Positions 25,269 through 33,472 of a DNA stretch of 64,000 bases are shown piece by piece (position 1 is the first letter of the stretch; the number at the start of each line of letters is the position of its first letter). The stretch lies in assembly GCA_016712445.1 (NCBI GenBank), contig JADJRB010000001.1, positions 1,922,001-1,986,000 of the forward strand. Reading direction: 5' to 3'. The notes under the pieces were generated by a model that did no database searches, was not told the DNA's origin, and saw nothing but the letters and a program-made list of their open reading frames with translations. This DNA is from Acidobacteriota bacterium (lineage in GTDB: Bacteria; Pseudomonadota; Alphaproteobacteria; Caulobacterales; Hyphomonadaceae). Position numbers and translations under genes: made by a program.

Positions 25269-25547
25269 AGGGGTCGTCTCCGGGATGTCTGGTTGATTTG
25301 CCTGGCCGCCCGTATTGGCGGCGCTCGTCCTGCGTCCTTAAGGTCCCCATGACCCAACGGACTGCAGCCGGGCGAATCCCATGCCCGGAACATAGAAGCG
25401 GCCCATACTGCATTTTATGAGTGCCGTATAGCCCACGCTTCAGGCGAAATAGGCACTACCATTGCAGAAACAAGCACCGGCCTCTTGCACTCGTGCAAAT
25501 TCCGGCGCTTTCTTGCGCGCCGGACGGAGCCGGCGAGGTGGGGACCT

Positions 25548-26999
25548 ATGTCGGAAATATTCGTATCGTACAACCGCGAGGACCTGAAAACGGCCCAGGT
25601 CATCGTCGATGGGCTGATCGCGGAGGGGTTCGATGTCTGGATGGACATGAACCTCCAGGCCGGTGAAAACTACGACGAAATCACGGAAGACCGCCTGCAC
25701 AAGGCGCGCGCCGTGGTCGTGCTCTGGTCCAGCCGCTCGGTAAAGTCGCGCTGGGTGCGCGCCGAGGCGACCATCGGCGCCCGCAAGAACACGCTCGTCC
25801 CCCTGATGATCGAGGCCTGCGACCGGCCGGTCATGTTCGAACTGATCCAGACAACCGACCTGTCTGGCTGGGCCGGGGACCGGAACGATCCGGCCTGGCT
25901 CAACTTCATCGAAGTCATCAAGAAACGTCTCGCCGCCACGCCCGCCCCTTCCAAGGGCAGTGAAAGCCGCGGCGGCCCGGCGCCGTCAAAATCCCGCAAG
26001 CGCATCAAGCCGGCCAAGCGCAAGGAAAAGCGCTCCGGCGGCGGCATGCTGACGGCGGTGACACTGACTTTCCTCTTCGGTCTGGTCAGTGCCGCCGGAA
26101 TCTACATTCTGAGGCCAGACCTTGTCGCCCCCGTGCTGAACCAGCTCTCGGCGCTCGCCGCGTCCAACTCGTCCGCCGAAGCGACGACCACCCAGGTTGC
26201 CGAGCAGCCCGCTGCCGAAACACCTCCTCCGCCTGCGGAGCAAGCGCCGGCCGCCGCCGTGGAACCCGTCGCCGAGCCGGTCGCCGAAGCCGGGCCGGTC
26301 ACATTCCGCGAATGCGACATGTGCCCGGACATGATCAACATACCCGGCGGCACGTTCCTGATGGGCGCGCCGGATGAAGAGCTCGCGCGCAATGCCTGGG
26401 AAGGCCCGCAGCGCAAGGTCGCGATGGCGCCCTATGCGATTGCGTCCACGGAGGTCACCTATGACCAGTGGGACGCCTGTGTCGCCGATGGCGGCTGCAG
26501 TGGGTATTCGCCAACCGCAGGCACACAGGGCCGCGGCGCCCAGCCCGTGGCGAAAGTGTCGTGGAAGGATGCGCAGGCCTACACCAAATGGCTGACGCAG
26601 AAGACAGGCCGCGTCTACCGGCTGCCGAGCGAGGCGGAGTGGGAATTTGCCGCGCGTGCCGGCACCGGGACACCCTTCTGGTGGGGCGCGCTCTATGAGG
26701 CTGACAAGGCGGCCGCCGGCGATGCGCCGATCGCGGTGACAGATCTGCCCGCCAACGCCCTCGGTCTCACCGGCGTCTCCGGCAACGTGCGCGAATGGGT
26801 GCAGGATTGCTATGTGAACACGTTCGCCAATGCGCCGCTGGACGGCCGCGCGGTGGAAGTCGCCGCGTGCAAGCTGCGGGTGCTGCGCGGAGGGTCTTAC
26901 AAGTCCAGCCCCGCCGAGCTGCGCATCGCAGCGCGGGCCCGCAACGATTCGGCGGTGCGGGACGACGTGACGGGTTTCCGCGTCGCCGCCCAGCCCTGA
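25548..26999 (+). CDS. TIR domain - transmembrane helix - FGE-sulfatase domain fusion protein
   Basis: A 483-residue protein with three parts. Residues 1-125 form a TIR domain: MSEIFVSYNREDLKTAQ, then a Glu-containing helix and WSSRSVKSRWVRAE, in which W69-x3-E73 matches the Glu used by NAD-cleaving TIRs. A basic linker (KSRKRIKPAKRKEKR) leads to one membrane helix (167-187), so the TIR is cytoplasmic and the rest periplasmic. After a Pro/Ala/Glu-rich spacer comes an FGE/SUMF1 domain (from about 255): NIPGGTFLMGAPDEE, PSEAEWEFAARAGTG and VLRGGSYKSSPAELR. The Cys pair of true formylglycine-generating enzymes is absent there. Such TIR-FGE proteins may be sensors or defence effectors. GAGGTGGGGACCT precedes the start at 25548. 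Confidence 0.92.
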   Translation: MSEIFVSYNREDLKTAQVIVDGLIAEGFDVWMDMNLQAGENYDEITEDRLHKARAVVVLWSSRSVKSRWVRAEATIGARKNTLVPLMIEACDRPVMFELIQTTDLSGWAGDRNDPAWLNFIEVIKKRLAATPAPSKGSESRGGPAPSKSRKRIKPAKRKEKRSGGGMLTAVTLTFLFGLVSAAGIYILRPDLVAPVLNQLSALAASNSSAEATTTQVAEQPAAETPPPPAEQAPAAAVEPVAEPVAEAGPVTFRECDMCPDMINIPGGTFLMGAPDEELARNAWEGPQRKVAMAPYAIASTEVTYDQWDACVADGGCSGYSPTAGTQGRGAQPVAKVSWKDAQAYTKWLTQKTGRVYRLPSEAEWEFAARAGTGTPFWWGALYEADKAAAGDAPIAVTDLPANALGLTGVSGNVREWVQDCYVNTFANAPLDGRAVEVAACKLRVLRGGSYKSSPAELRIAARARNDSAVRDDVTGFRVAAQP

Positions 27000-27005
27000 C
27001 GGCGC

Positions 27006-27692
27006 TCAGGGCTGCAGCGTGCGGTAGTTCAGGATGTCCTGATGTAGCTCGTCGAGCACGCGCTTGGATCGTCCCCAGTCGGACGATTGGCCCTCGAACA
27101 CGACCGCGCTGGTGACAAGGGTGCCTTCCGCCTTGCGCTCGAGCGTGAGGGTCAGCTTGCCCTTGCCGGTAGTGATGCTTGACGGCACCTCCGCCTGCAC
27201 CACGCAGCCATCGGCGCCTTCCTGCACCGACACCAGTGTCTGGCTGCGGCTGGCCATCGAACACAGGATCGCGGCCAGCACGCGGCCGAACGGGGTCGAG
27301 TAACCGTTCTTGGCGTCCTTGCCGATCTTGACGCCCATCTTCGCATAAATGGGGGTGGCGATGTCCGAGATCAGCTTCATCGGCACGCCGCCGGAGCCGG
27401 CCGCATTCAGGATCGGCTGCGCGAGCTTCATGAACTCGTCGGCGCTCATGCCGGCGCGGTTCGCCTTGGAGGCTTCGGCGACCAGCGCCTTCACGTCGGG
27501 ATGCGCCAGCACGGTGCGGTAATTGGTGGTCTCGCGCCAGTCTTCCAGCGGCGGGCCGGGCGCCGCCGGCGGCGCGGGCGCGGCGCCCGTCAGCCCCATC
27601 GGCGCGGCCGTCTCCCGCGCGAGCGCGGCGCCGCATCCGGCACAGAACATGTGCTCCGGACGCGCCTCTTTTCCGCACTGTGTACAGAACAT
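27006..27692 (-). CDS. Zinc-ribbon domain protein of unknown function
   Basis: A 228-residue soluble protein beginning with a zinc ribbon, MFCTQCGKEARPEHMFCAGCG (C-x2-C-x11-14-C-x2-C), followed by a Pro/Ala linker and a 150-residue alpha/beta domain with no recognised family (EFMKLAQPILNAAG, then ITTGKGKLTLTLER). The ribbon may bind partner proteins or nucleic acid. The ATG at 27692 is favoured; GTG at 27701 is the in-frame alternative. Its ribosome site lies inside a perfect hairpin (see 27701-27727). It ends six bases from the convergent TIR-FGE gene and follows sodB. Confidence 0.75.
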   Translation of the reverse strand: MFCTQCGKEARPEHMFCAGCGAALARETAAPMGLTGAAPAPPAAPGPPLEDWRETTNYRTVLAHPDVKALVAEASKANRAGMSADEFMKLAQPILNAAGSGGVPMKLISDIATPIYAKMGVKIGKDAKNGYSTPFGRVLAAILCSMASRSQTLVSVQEGADGCVVQAEVPSSITTGKGKLTLTLERKAEGTLVTSAVVFEGQSSDWGRSKRVLDELHQDILNYRTLQP

Positions 27693-27700
27693 GCGGGTCA

Positions 27701-27727
27701 CTCCCCTCTCCGAATCCGAGAGGGGAG
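27701..27727 (-). promoter_or_regulatory. Perfect 10-bp hairpin covering the ribosome binding site of the zinc-ribbon gene
   Basis: On the minus strand CTCCCCTCTC, a 7-base loop and GAGAGGGGAG form a perfect stem. The 3' arm is the only purine-rich Shine-Dalgarno-like sequence before the ATG at 27692 (8 bases away). It also lies directly after the sodB stop, where it could double as a terminator, although no T-run follows. Confidence 0.6.
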
Positions 27728-27737
27728 CCTAACCGTT

Positions 27738-28346
27738 TCAGGCGCCGGCGTCAGCCAGGTTCTGGTTCGCGAAATCCCAGTTCACGAGGCTCGACAGGAA
27801 GGTGTCGATATAGTCCGGGCGGCGGTTCTGGTAATCGAGGTAGTAGGCGTGCTCCCAGACATCCATGGTCAGCAGCGGCGTCGTGCCGGCTTCAGTCAGC
27901 GGCGTCTCGGCGTTCGGCGTCTTGCTGATCACGAGCTTGCCGTTCTTCAGCGACAGCCAGGCCCAGCCGGAACCGAACTGCGTCGCACCGGCCTGTTTGA
28001 ACTCCTTTACAAAATTGTCATAGCCGCCGAGGTCGCGCTCGATCAGCTCGGCAATCTTGCCCTTCGGCTTGCCGCCGCCATCCGGCGACATCGAGTGCCA
28101 GTAGAACGTATGGTTCCAGACCTGCGCCGAGTTGTTGAAGATGCCGGCTTTCGCCTTGTCACCGGCGGAATCCTTGATGACTTCTTCCAGCGAGGCTTTC
28201 TCGAGCGGGGTGTCCTTCACGAGGCCGTTCAGGTTGGTGACATAGGCCTGATGGTGCTTGCCGTAGTGGAAATTCAGCGTCTCTTCGGAGATGTGCGGCG
28301 CCAGGGCAGAGCGGGCATAGGGCAGGTCGGGCAGGGTGAAGGCCAT
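27738..28346 (-). CDS. sodB: Iron superoxide dismutase
   Basis: A 202-residue cytoplasmic superoxide dismutase. Metal ligands are His in LNFHYGKHH, His in NNSAQVWNHTFYWHSM, and Asp/His in DVWEHAYYLDYQNRR. The AQVWNHTF segment and FGSGWAWL are typical of iron-type enzymes, although Fe and Mn forms are hard to separate by eye. The ATG at 28346 (AAAGGACCTTTGCCC upstream) gives the expected N-terminus MAFTLPDLPY; the frame extends 19 codons further without support. It diverges from the squalene/phytoene synthase-like gene across 66 bases. Confidence 0.95.
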   Translation of the reverse strand: MAFTLPDLPYARSALAPHISEETLNFHYGKHHQAYVTNLNGLVKDTPLEKASLEEVIKDSAGDKAKAGIFNNSAQVWNHTFYWHSMSPDGGGKPKGKIAELIERDLGGYDNFVKEFKQAGATQFGSGWAWLSLKNGKLVISKTPNAETPLTEAGTTPLLTMDVWEHAYYLDYQNRRPDYIDTFLSSLVNWDFANQNLADAGA

Positions 28347-28412
28347 GGGCAAAGGTCCTTTCGCAGGTTTTGATGTCTTTCGCTTCGCAGCGGTTTCGCA
28401 CATATGGGGTCC

Positions 28413-29063
28413 ATGTCAAACGAGACCAGACCCCTGACCAAGACTCCCTGGGACGAGATCGACAAGCGCGTGCGCCGCGTCGACGAGGATCGCTGGATTT
28501 CCAGCCGGTTTGCCCCCGCCTCCCAGCGCCGCGCCCTGGTGGCGCTCTACGCGCTGAACTACGAGCTGGCGCGCGTGCAGGAAGTGGTGAGCGAGGAGAC
28601 GCTCGGCCTCATCCGTTTCCAGTGGTGGCGCGAAGCCATCAGCGAGATCGACGCCGGACGCGCCGCGCGCAGCCACGACGTGTGCATGGCCATCGGCGAG
28701 GAAGTGGCGGCCGGACGCCTGAAGACCGGCGCCCTGCAGAAACTGGTCGATGGCTACCAGTCCGCCTTCGTGGACCAGGACCGCACCAAGGAACCGGAAG
28801 CCTGGATCGCGCTGACCGCCGCCAATATCCTGATCCCCGTGCACAACTGGGCGGAAGAGATCCGCGGCGTCTCGGCCGCCTATGCCGCGGTGCGGCGCCA
28901 GGCAGGGCATGCCTTCGGCCCGCATGTCTCGCCCGCCCCCAAGCCGCTGCGCCCGGCAATCGCGCATTTCCGCCTGCGCAAACTGTATTGCGAAGGCAAG
29001 CGCCCGAACCCGCTGTCCAAACGCTTTTCCATCATGAAGGCGATGAACACCGGCGAGGTCTGA
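28413..29063 (+). CDS. Squalene/phytoene synthase family protein resembling NDUFAF6
   Basis: A 216-residue helical protein of the squalene/phytoene synthase superfamily, shorter than true synthases (about 270-300 residues). It has RWISSRFAPASQRRALVALYALNYELARVQEVVSEETLGLIRFQWWREAI. The first Asp-rich motif of active synthases is replaced by ELARVQEVVSEE, and no second D-x-x-E/D box is apparent. The same substitution occurs in mitochondrial NDUFAF6, a complex I assembly factor, so a scaffold or assembly role is more likely than prenyl transfer; this is inference. The start at 28413 is preceded by GGGG; ATG 28404 is the alternative. Confidence 0.8.
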   Translation: MSNETRPLTKTPWDEIDKRVRRVDEDRWISSRFAPASQRRALVALYALNYELARVQEVVSEETLGLIRFQWWREAISEIDAGRAARSHDVCMAIGEEVAAGRLKTGALQKLVDGYQSAFVDQDRTKEPEAWIALTAANILIPVHNWAEEIRGVSAAYAAVRRQAGHAFGPHVSPAPKPLRPAIAHFRLRKLYCEGKRPNPLSKRFSIMKAMNTGEV

Positions 29064-29278
29064 GCGCGCCGGAAAAGGTTGCGCCCGCGTCGCCTTGTGC
29101 AACAAAACCGGACGTGTTCGCGCGCCCTGCGCCGAATTTTTGCAGCGTCTGCCTGCGGCCCTGTTTTCCTGCCGCTGCAACAGTCGCAGCGCACCGGCGC
29201 ACGCCGCAGGGCCGGCACTTTGAACTTTTTTCCGCATCACCAATCCGGCGGGACAACGCCTGGGGTTATCCTCCGCAG

Positions 29279-29662
29279 ATGTCGGCTTTCCTCCGCATCC
29301 GGAACGACGTGCACTTCCGAAGATTCTTCGACCGCGTGCATCCGTTCTTCTGGCCGGTCCTGTACTGGCAGCTGAAGCGCGCCTGGCTTGCCCTTCAGCG
29401 TGAGAAACTCACCTGCTTCCTGCTCGCCGTCACCTGGTGGGGCGGTGTCACGATTGCGTATCGCGGCGACCGGATCGAAGTGCCCACCGCAGACCCGTTT
29501 GCGCTGGTCCGCCCCCGCTTCGACGATCCCGTCTGGTTCACGTCCGTTCCCGCATGCCTCGGCCCGGGCGCGCCGCACGGCACGCCTTTGCACCTTTCGG
29601 AAGGTGATCCCTCGCCGCGCGCCGAGGCGGCCTGCCTCGGCCTCGATCCAGATTCCTCCTAG
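29279..29662 (+). CDS. Uncharacterised small protein
   Basis: A 127-codon ORF beginning MSAFLRIRNDVHFRRFFDRV, with an amphipathic/hydrophobic middle (PFFWPVLYWQLKRAWLAL, then FLLAVTWWGGVTIAY) and a polar end with Cys and Pro. The aromatic-rich segment suggests membrane association or a small exported protein. Only coding-like composition and a moderate length argue for it; no family is recognised, and the 215 bases before it have no strong ribosome site. Confidence 0.45.
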   Translation: MSAFLRIRNDVHFRRFFDRVHPFFWPVLYWQLKRAWLALQREKLTCFLLAVTWWGGVTIAYRGDRIEVPTADPFALVRPRFDDPVWFTSVPACLGPGAPHGTPLHLSEGDPSPRAEAACLGLDPDSS

Positions 29663-29771
29663 CGCACCAGCCCGGCGAGCGCCGGTTCCGGAATTCAGTC
29701 CCGACACCGGCCAGCTTCCGCTGCGACCGGACGCCCGTGCTGCCGCAGGCAACCTTTTCCGGCTCCTCACG

Positions 29772-29788
29772 TTGGTTGCGGCAACCAA
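29772..29788. promoter_or_regulatory. 17-bp perfect palindrome just before the dehydrogenase-like lipoprotein gene
   Basis: TTGGTTGC-G-GCAACCAA has 8-base perfect arms around one base. It ends 14 bases before the ATG at 29803, overlapping the ribosome site region (AAAAGGAAATG). Palindromes with a central C-G step are typical operators of LacI-type repressors, and an operator here would block initiation. Hairpin formation in mRNA is less likely with a single-base loop. Confidence 0.4.
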
Positions 29789-29802
29789 AAGGAAATGAGC
29801 GC

Positions 29803-31110
29803 ATGAAACTCGCGCTTCCCTGCGCCGCCGCGCTGCTCGTCTTGAGCGCAGCCTGCCAGCTCGAAAAGCCTGCCCCCGTCGCAACCGTTTTCGGCACCGC
29901 GCCGCAGTTGCCCGAGCCCCAGTCCAAGCTCATTCCCACCGTGAAGGTCGCAGAAGCGCGCGCCTGGAAAGACGGCGAGAAGCCCGTTGCCGCTCCGGGC
30001 TACGCGGTGAAGGCCTTCGCCGAAGGTCTCGATCATCCGCGCTGGATTTATGAGCTGCCGAATGGCGACATCCTCGTCGCCGAAACCAACGCGCCGCCGC
30101 GCCCCGAAGATGGCGGCGGCATCCGGGGCTTCTTCATGAAGCGCGCGATGACGAAAGCCGGCGCGGCCGTGCCCAGCCCGGACCGTGTCTCGCTCCTGCG
30201 CGACACGGATGGCGACGGCGCCGCGGACGTGCATACCGCCTACCTCACCAATCTCATGTCGCCCTTCGGCATGGCGCTCGTCGGCGACACGCTTTACATC
30301 GCCAATGCCGATGCCATTGTCTCCGTTCCGTACACGGAAGGTGAAGACGTCAACACGGCCACCCCGCAAACGGTGTTCAAGTTGCCGGGCGGACCGATCA
30401 ACCATCACTGGACCAAGAACATCGTTGCGAGCGCGGATGGCACAAAACTCTACGCCGCTGTCGGCTCGAACAGCAACATCGCGGAAAACGGCATGGAAGC
30501 CGAAGAAGGACGCGCCGCAATCTGGGAAATCGATCTCGCGTCCGGCGAAGGCAAGGTCTACGCATCCGGCCTGCGCAATCCGGTCGGCATGGATTTCGAC
30601 TCCCACGGCCTGCTCTACACCGTCGTCAACGAACGCGACGAGCTCGGTGACAACCTCGTGCCCGACTACCTGACTTCCGTGAAGCAAGGCGCCTTCTATG
30701 GCTGGCCCTACAGCTATTTCGGCCAAAACGTGGATACGCGCGTCGCACCGCAGGATGCCTCGCTCGTCGCCGCGGCCATCGCGCCGGACTATGCCCTCGG
30801 CGCCCATACCGCCTCGCTCGGTCTCGACGTGACCGACGGCAAGGGCGCGGGCCTCGCGTCCAGCTTCGGCGCCGGCGCCTTCATCGGCCAGCACGGGTCA
30901 TGGAACCGCGATCCGCGAAGCGGCTATGAAGTGATCTTCGTTCCCTTCGGCGCGGATGGCCCCAGTGGCAACCCGCAGCCGGTGCTCACCGGCTTCCTCG
31001 TTGAAGACCAAGCGCGTGGCCGCCCGGTCGGCGTCAAAGTCGACCAGAGGGGCGGGCTGCTGGTCGCGGACGATGTGGGCAACCGGATCTGGAGGGTCAC
31101 GCCGAACTGA
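29803..31110 (+). CDS. PQQ-dependent sugar dehydrogenase-like (glucose/sorbosone dehydrogenase) lipoprotein
   Basis: A 435-residue lipoprotein (LSAAC, Cys about residue 19) with a six-bladed propeller of the soluble glucose/sorbosone dehydrogenase type: LDHPRWIYELPNGDILVAE, SPFGMALVGDTLYIANADA, the HHWTKNIVASADG segment, and GLRNPVGMDFDSHGLLYTVVNERDELGD. The GLRNPxG and NERDxLGDxxxPDY sequences are the usual PQQ/substrate-site signatures. It probably oxidises an aldose or a related sugar in the periplasm. The first Met follows AAAGGAAATGAGC; the frame extends further upstream without a signal peptide. It converges with trmFO (14-base overlap). Confidence 0.9.
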   Translation: MKLALPCAAALLVLSAACQLEKPAPVATVFGTAPQLPEPQSKLIPTVKVAEARAWKDGEKPVAAPGYAVKAFAEGLDHPRWIYELPNGDILVAETNAPPRPEDGGGIRGFFMKRAMTKAGAAVPSPDRVSLLRDTDGDGAADVHTAYLTNLMSPFGMALVGDTLYIANADAIVSVPYTEGEDVNTATPQTVFKLPGGPINHHWTKNIVASADGTKLYAAVGSNSNIAENGMEAEEGRAAIWEIDLASGEGKVYASGLRNPVGMDFDSHGLLYTVVNERDELGDNLVPDYLTSVKQGAFYGWPYSYFGQNVDTRVAPQDASLVAAAIAPDYALGAHTASLGLDVTDGKGAGLASSFGAGAFIGQHGSWNRDPRSGYEVIFVPFGADGPSGNPQPVLTGFLVEDQARGRPVGVKVDQRGGLLVADDVGNRIWRVTPN

Positions 31111-32524
31111 CGGCCTGGAACGCAGCGTCTGCGCTGACGGTCTCGCCGGCGAGCCAGGCATCGAAATCGCTCAGTGAGCGGACGGCCTGCGCCATCTTCT
31201 TTGCCTTGCCCTTGTCCTTGCCCCTAAGGCGTTTGCCGTCCGGACCGGTCTTTGAATAGTCCTCAATGTCGGGGAACAGGCCGAAGTTGACGTTCATCGG
31301 CTGGAAGGTCTGGCCGTCGGCAAGGTGGCCGCCCGTGATATGCGCCACAAGCGCGCCCATCGCGGTGGTCGGCGGCGGCGGATCGAGGCGGCGGCCAAGG
31401 CGTTCGGCCGCAGCAAGGCGTCCGGCGAGCAGGCCCATCGCGGCGCTCTCGACATATCCTTCAACACCGGTGACCTGCCCGGCAAACCGCAGGCGCGGTA
31501 TCGTCTTCATACGGAGCTGCCGGTCCAGCAGCTTCGGGGAATTCAGGAAGGTATTGCGATGGATTCCGCCGAGCCGGGCAAACTCGGCCTTTTCAAGGCC
31601 GGGGATCATACGGAAGATTTCCGTCTGGGCGGCATATTTCAGCTTCGTCTGGAAGCCGACCATGTTCCACAGCGTGCCGAGCGCATTGTCTTGCCGCAGT
31701 TGCACGACCGCATGTGCCTTGACCGTCGGGTTGTGTGCATCCGTGAGCCCGATTGGCTTCATCGGCCCGAAGCGCAGCGTCTCCCGGCCGCGCTCCGCCA
31801 TCACCTCGATGGGCAGGCAGCCTTCGAAATACGGCGTGTTCTTTTCCCAGTCCCGGAACTCGGTCTTGGGCGCGGCAAGGAGCGCATCGAGGAAGCGGTT
31901 ATACTCTTCCTCCGTCATCGGACAATTGATGTAGGCGGCCGTGTCGCCGCCCGGGCCGGCCTTGTCATACCGGCTCTGGCGCCAGGCCTTGGTCATGTCG
32001 ACCGAGTCGAAATACACGATCGGCGCAATGGCGTCGAAGAAGGCGAGGTCGGTTTCGCCGGTGTGCGCCCGGATCGCTTCGGCCAGCGCGATGGATGTCA
32101 GCGGGCCGGTCGCCACGATAACCGAGTCCCAGTCCTCGGGCGGAATGCCGGCGATTTCCTCACGCACGATCGTGACCAGCGGATGCGCTTCGAGTTTCGC
32201 GGTAACGGCCTCGGCAAAGCCTTCGCGGTCGACCGCGAGCGCGCTGCCGGCGGGAACCTGGTGGGCCTTGGCGGTGGTGATGATCAGGCCGTTGGCGCGG
32301 CGCATTTCCTCGTGCAGCACGCCGACGGCGTTGGACGTGTGGTCGTCGGAGCGGAAGGAGTTCGAACAGACGAGTTCGGCGAGCTTGTCGGTCTGGTGGG
32401 CATCGGTGCCGCGCGTGCCGCGCATCTCGTGCAGGACGACGGGTACGCCGGCCGAGGCGATCTGCCAGGCGGCTTCGGAGCCGGCCATGCCGCCGCCGAT
32501 GATGTGGATGGGTTTCAGGGTCAT
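31097..32524 (-). CDS. trmFO: Methylenetetrahydrofolate-tRNA-(uracil-54-C5) methyltransferase TrmFO
   Basis: A 475-residue FAD/folate enzyme that methylates U54 of tRNA using methylene-THF. It begins with the FAD dinucleotide-binding segment IHIIGGGMAGSEAAWQIA, followed by LAELVCSNSFRSDD (contains a conserved Cys), and MKPIGLTDAHN, GLEKAEFARLGGIHRNTF, and NVNFGLFPDIEDYSKTG. The length matches the family (about 435-470). The start at 32524 gives the FAD motif at residue 5; 12 further codons upstream are unsupported. It is divergent from a membrane protein gene (81 bases) and overlaps the dehydrogenase gene's tail. Confidence 0.95.
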   Translation of the reverse strand: MTLKPIHIIGGGMAGSEAAWQIASAGVPVVLHEMRGTRGTDAHQTDKLAELVCSNSFRSDDHTSNAVGVLHEEMRRANGLIITTAKAHQVPAGSALAVDREGFAEAVTAKLEAHPLVTIVREEIAGIPPEDWDSVIVATGPLTSIALAEAIRAHTGETDLAFFDAIAPIVYFDSVDMTKAWRQSRYDKAGPGGDTAAYINCPMTEEEYNRFLDALLAAPKTEFRDWEKNTPYFEGCLPIEVMAERGRETLRFGPMKPIGLTDAHNPTVKAHAVVQLRQDNALGTLWNMVGFQTKLKYAAQTEIFRMIPGLEKAEFARLGGIHRNTFLNSPKLLDRQLRMKTIPRLRFAGQVTGVEGYVESAAMGLLAGRLAAAERLGRRLDPPPPTTAMGALVAHITGGHLADGQTFQPMNVNFGLFPDIEDYSKTGPDGKRLRGKDKGKAKKMAQAVRSLSDFDAWLAGETVSADAAFQAVSSA

Positions 32525-32605
32525 GGCCGGGACATGGGCCACGGGAGCCGGGCGCGTCAAGATGGCGTTTGCCCCGGCGGCAGCAGGGCTTTACCTGTCT
32601 GGCCG

Positions 32606-33418
32606 ATGACGACGCGTATTCCTGCCCGCACCCTCATGCTCGAAAGCTGGCGACAGAGCCTCGGCGTCCTGGTGCCGAACTGGCCGTGGGCCGTGCTGTT
32701 CGCGCTGGCGGGCGGGGCTTATAGCGTGAGCCTCCACTGGCCGGGCACGGCGGCGTTCTGGGCCTCGCTGGTGCTGGCGATCGCGGCGTTCCTGGCAGGC
32801 GTGCAGCTGTCGCGCGGCATGTACCAGACGCTGCTCGGACCGCGTCCGGGCGGTTTCCTCGCGCTCGCGCATGCAAACCTTGCCGTTTATTTCTTCTTCT
32901 TTGTGTTGATCGTGTTCATCGGTCCCTTCCTGAACCTGCTTCAGGGGATCCTCATTCAGGCGAAGGGCACGTTCGTACTCGACAAGGACTCAGGCGCCGA
33001 ACAGGTGCTGGCGGCTACGGCGGACCTGTTGCCGTCGATGTATGGCGCCGCGTTCGTGCTGGCCTGCCTGGCGGCGTTCGGCGGCCTCGCCTGGTTTGCG
33101 CTGCGGCTGACAACGATGGGGGCTGCGACCGTCGACCGGGGCACGGCGCATGTGTTCCGCACGTTTGGCTGGACGAAGGGCCATGTGGCGAAGCTCGGTC
33201 TTGTAGCGGCGGCGACGCATCTTGTTCCATTCGCGCTGGGATTTGCCGCCAACCTCGCGCTGCGGTCGGTGGTGGCGGACACGCCGGCCGGCGTCTTCAT
33301 TGAAGGCGCGGCAGGGATCTTGCTCTTCCTGCCCTTCCTCGCCGCGGGGCACGCAATGGCGGTGGGCGCCTACCGGCGCCTGAAGCCGGAGCAGGCGGCG
33401 GGCGCGATGGCGGATTGA
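32606..33418 (+). CDS. Multi-pass membrane protein, unknown function
   Basis: A 270-residue protein with about six hydrophobic helices (WPWAVLFALAGGAYSVSL, AAFWASLVLAIAAFLAGVQL, ANLAVYFFFFVLIVFIGPFL, GAAFVLACLAAFGGLAWFAL, GLVAAATHLVPFALGFAA and FIEGAAGILLFLPFLAAGHAM). No transporter signature is seen. It lies 54 bases before another six-helix protein of similar size, and the two run in the same direction, so they may be paralogues or partners. The start at 32606 follows the trmFO divergent start; upstream in-frame ORF is antisense to trmFO. Confidence 0.75.
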   Translation: MTTRIPARTLMLESWRQSLGVLVPNWPWAVLFALAGGAYSVSLHWPGTAAFWASLVLAIAAFLAGVQLSRGMYQTLLGPRPGGFLALAHANLAVYFFFFVLIVFIGPFLNLLQGILIQAKGTFVLDKDSGAEQVLAATADLLPSMYGAAFVLACLAAFGGLAWFALRLTTMGAATVDRGTAHVFRTFGWTKGHVAKLGLVAAATHLVPFALGFAANLALRSVVADTPAGVFIEGAAGILLFLPFLAAGHAMAVGAYRRLKPEQAAGAMAD

Positions 33419-33472
33419 TGCGGCAGGGCAAACGCGGTTAGGCTTCCCGGACGGTTGGCCGGAGGATGCTGC

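Noticed and set aside
25485..25547. Longer N-terminus for the TIR-FGE protein
   Set aside because: The added residues (MHSCKFRRFLARR) are not conserved-looking and disrupt the TIR start; GAGGTGGGGACCT sits correctly for ATG 25548.
25548..28346. A multi-gene defence island around the TIR-FGE gene
   Set aside because: The neighbours are a helicase of ordinary type, a zinc-ribbon protein and sodB; none is a typical defence partner, so the gene is treated as solitary.
28370..29662. 430-codon ORF joining the squalene/phytoene synthase-like gene to the next small gene
   Set aside because: Its first two thirds are the wrong frame of the synthase-like gene; only the last 127 codons look like a candidate gene.
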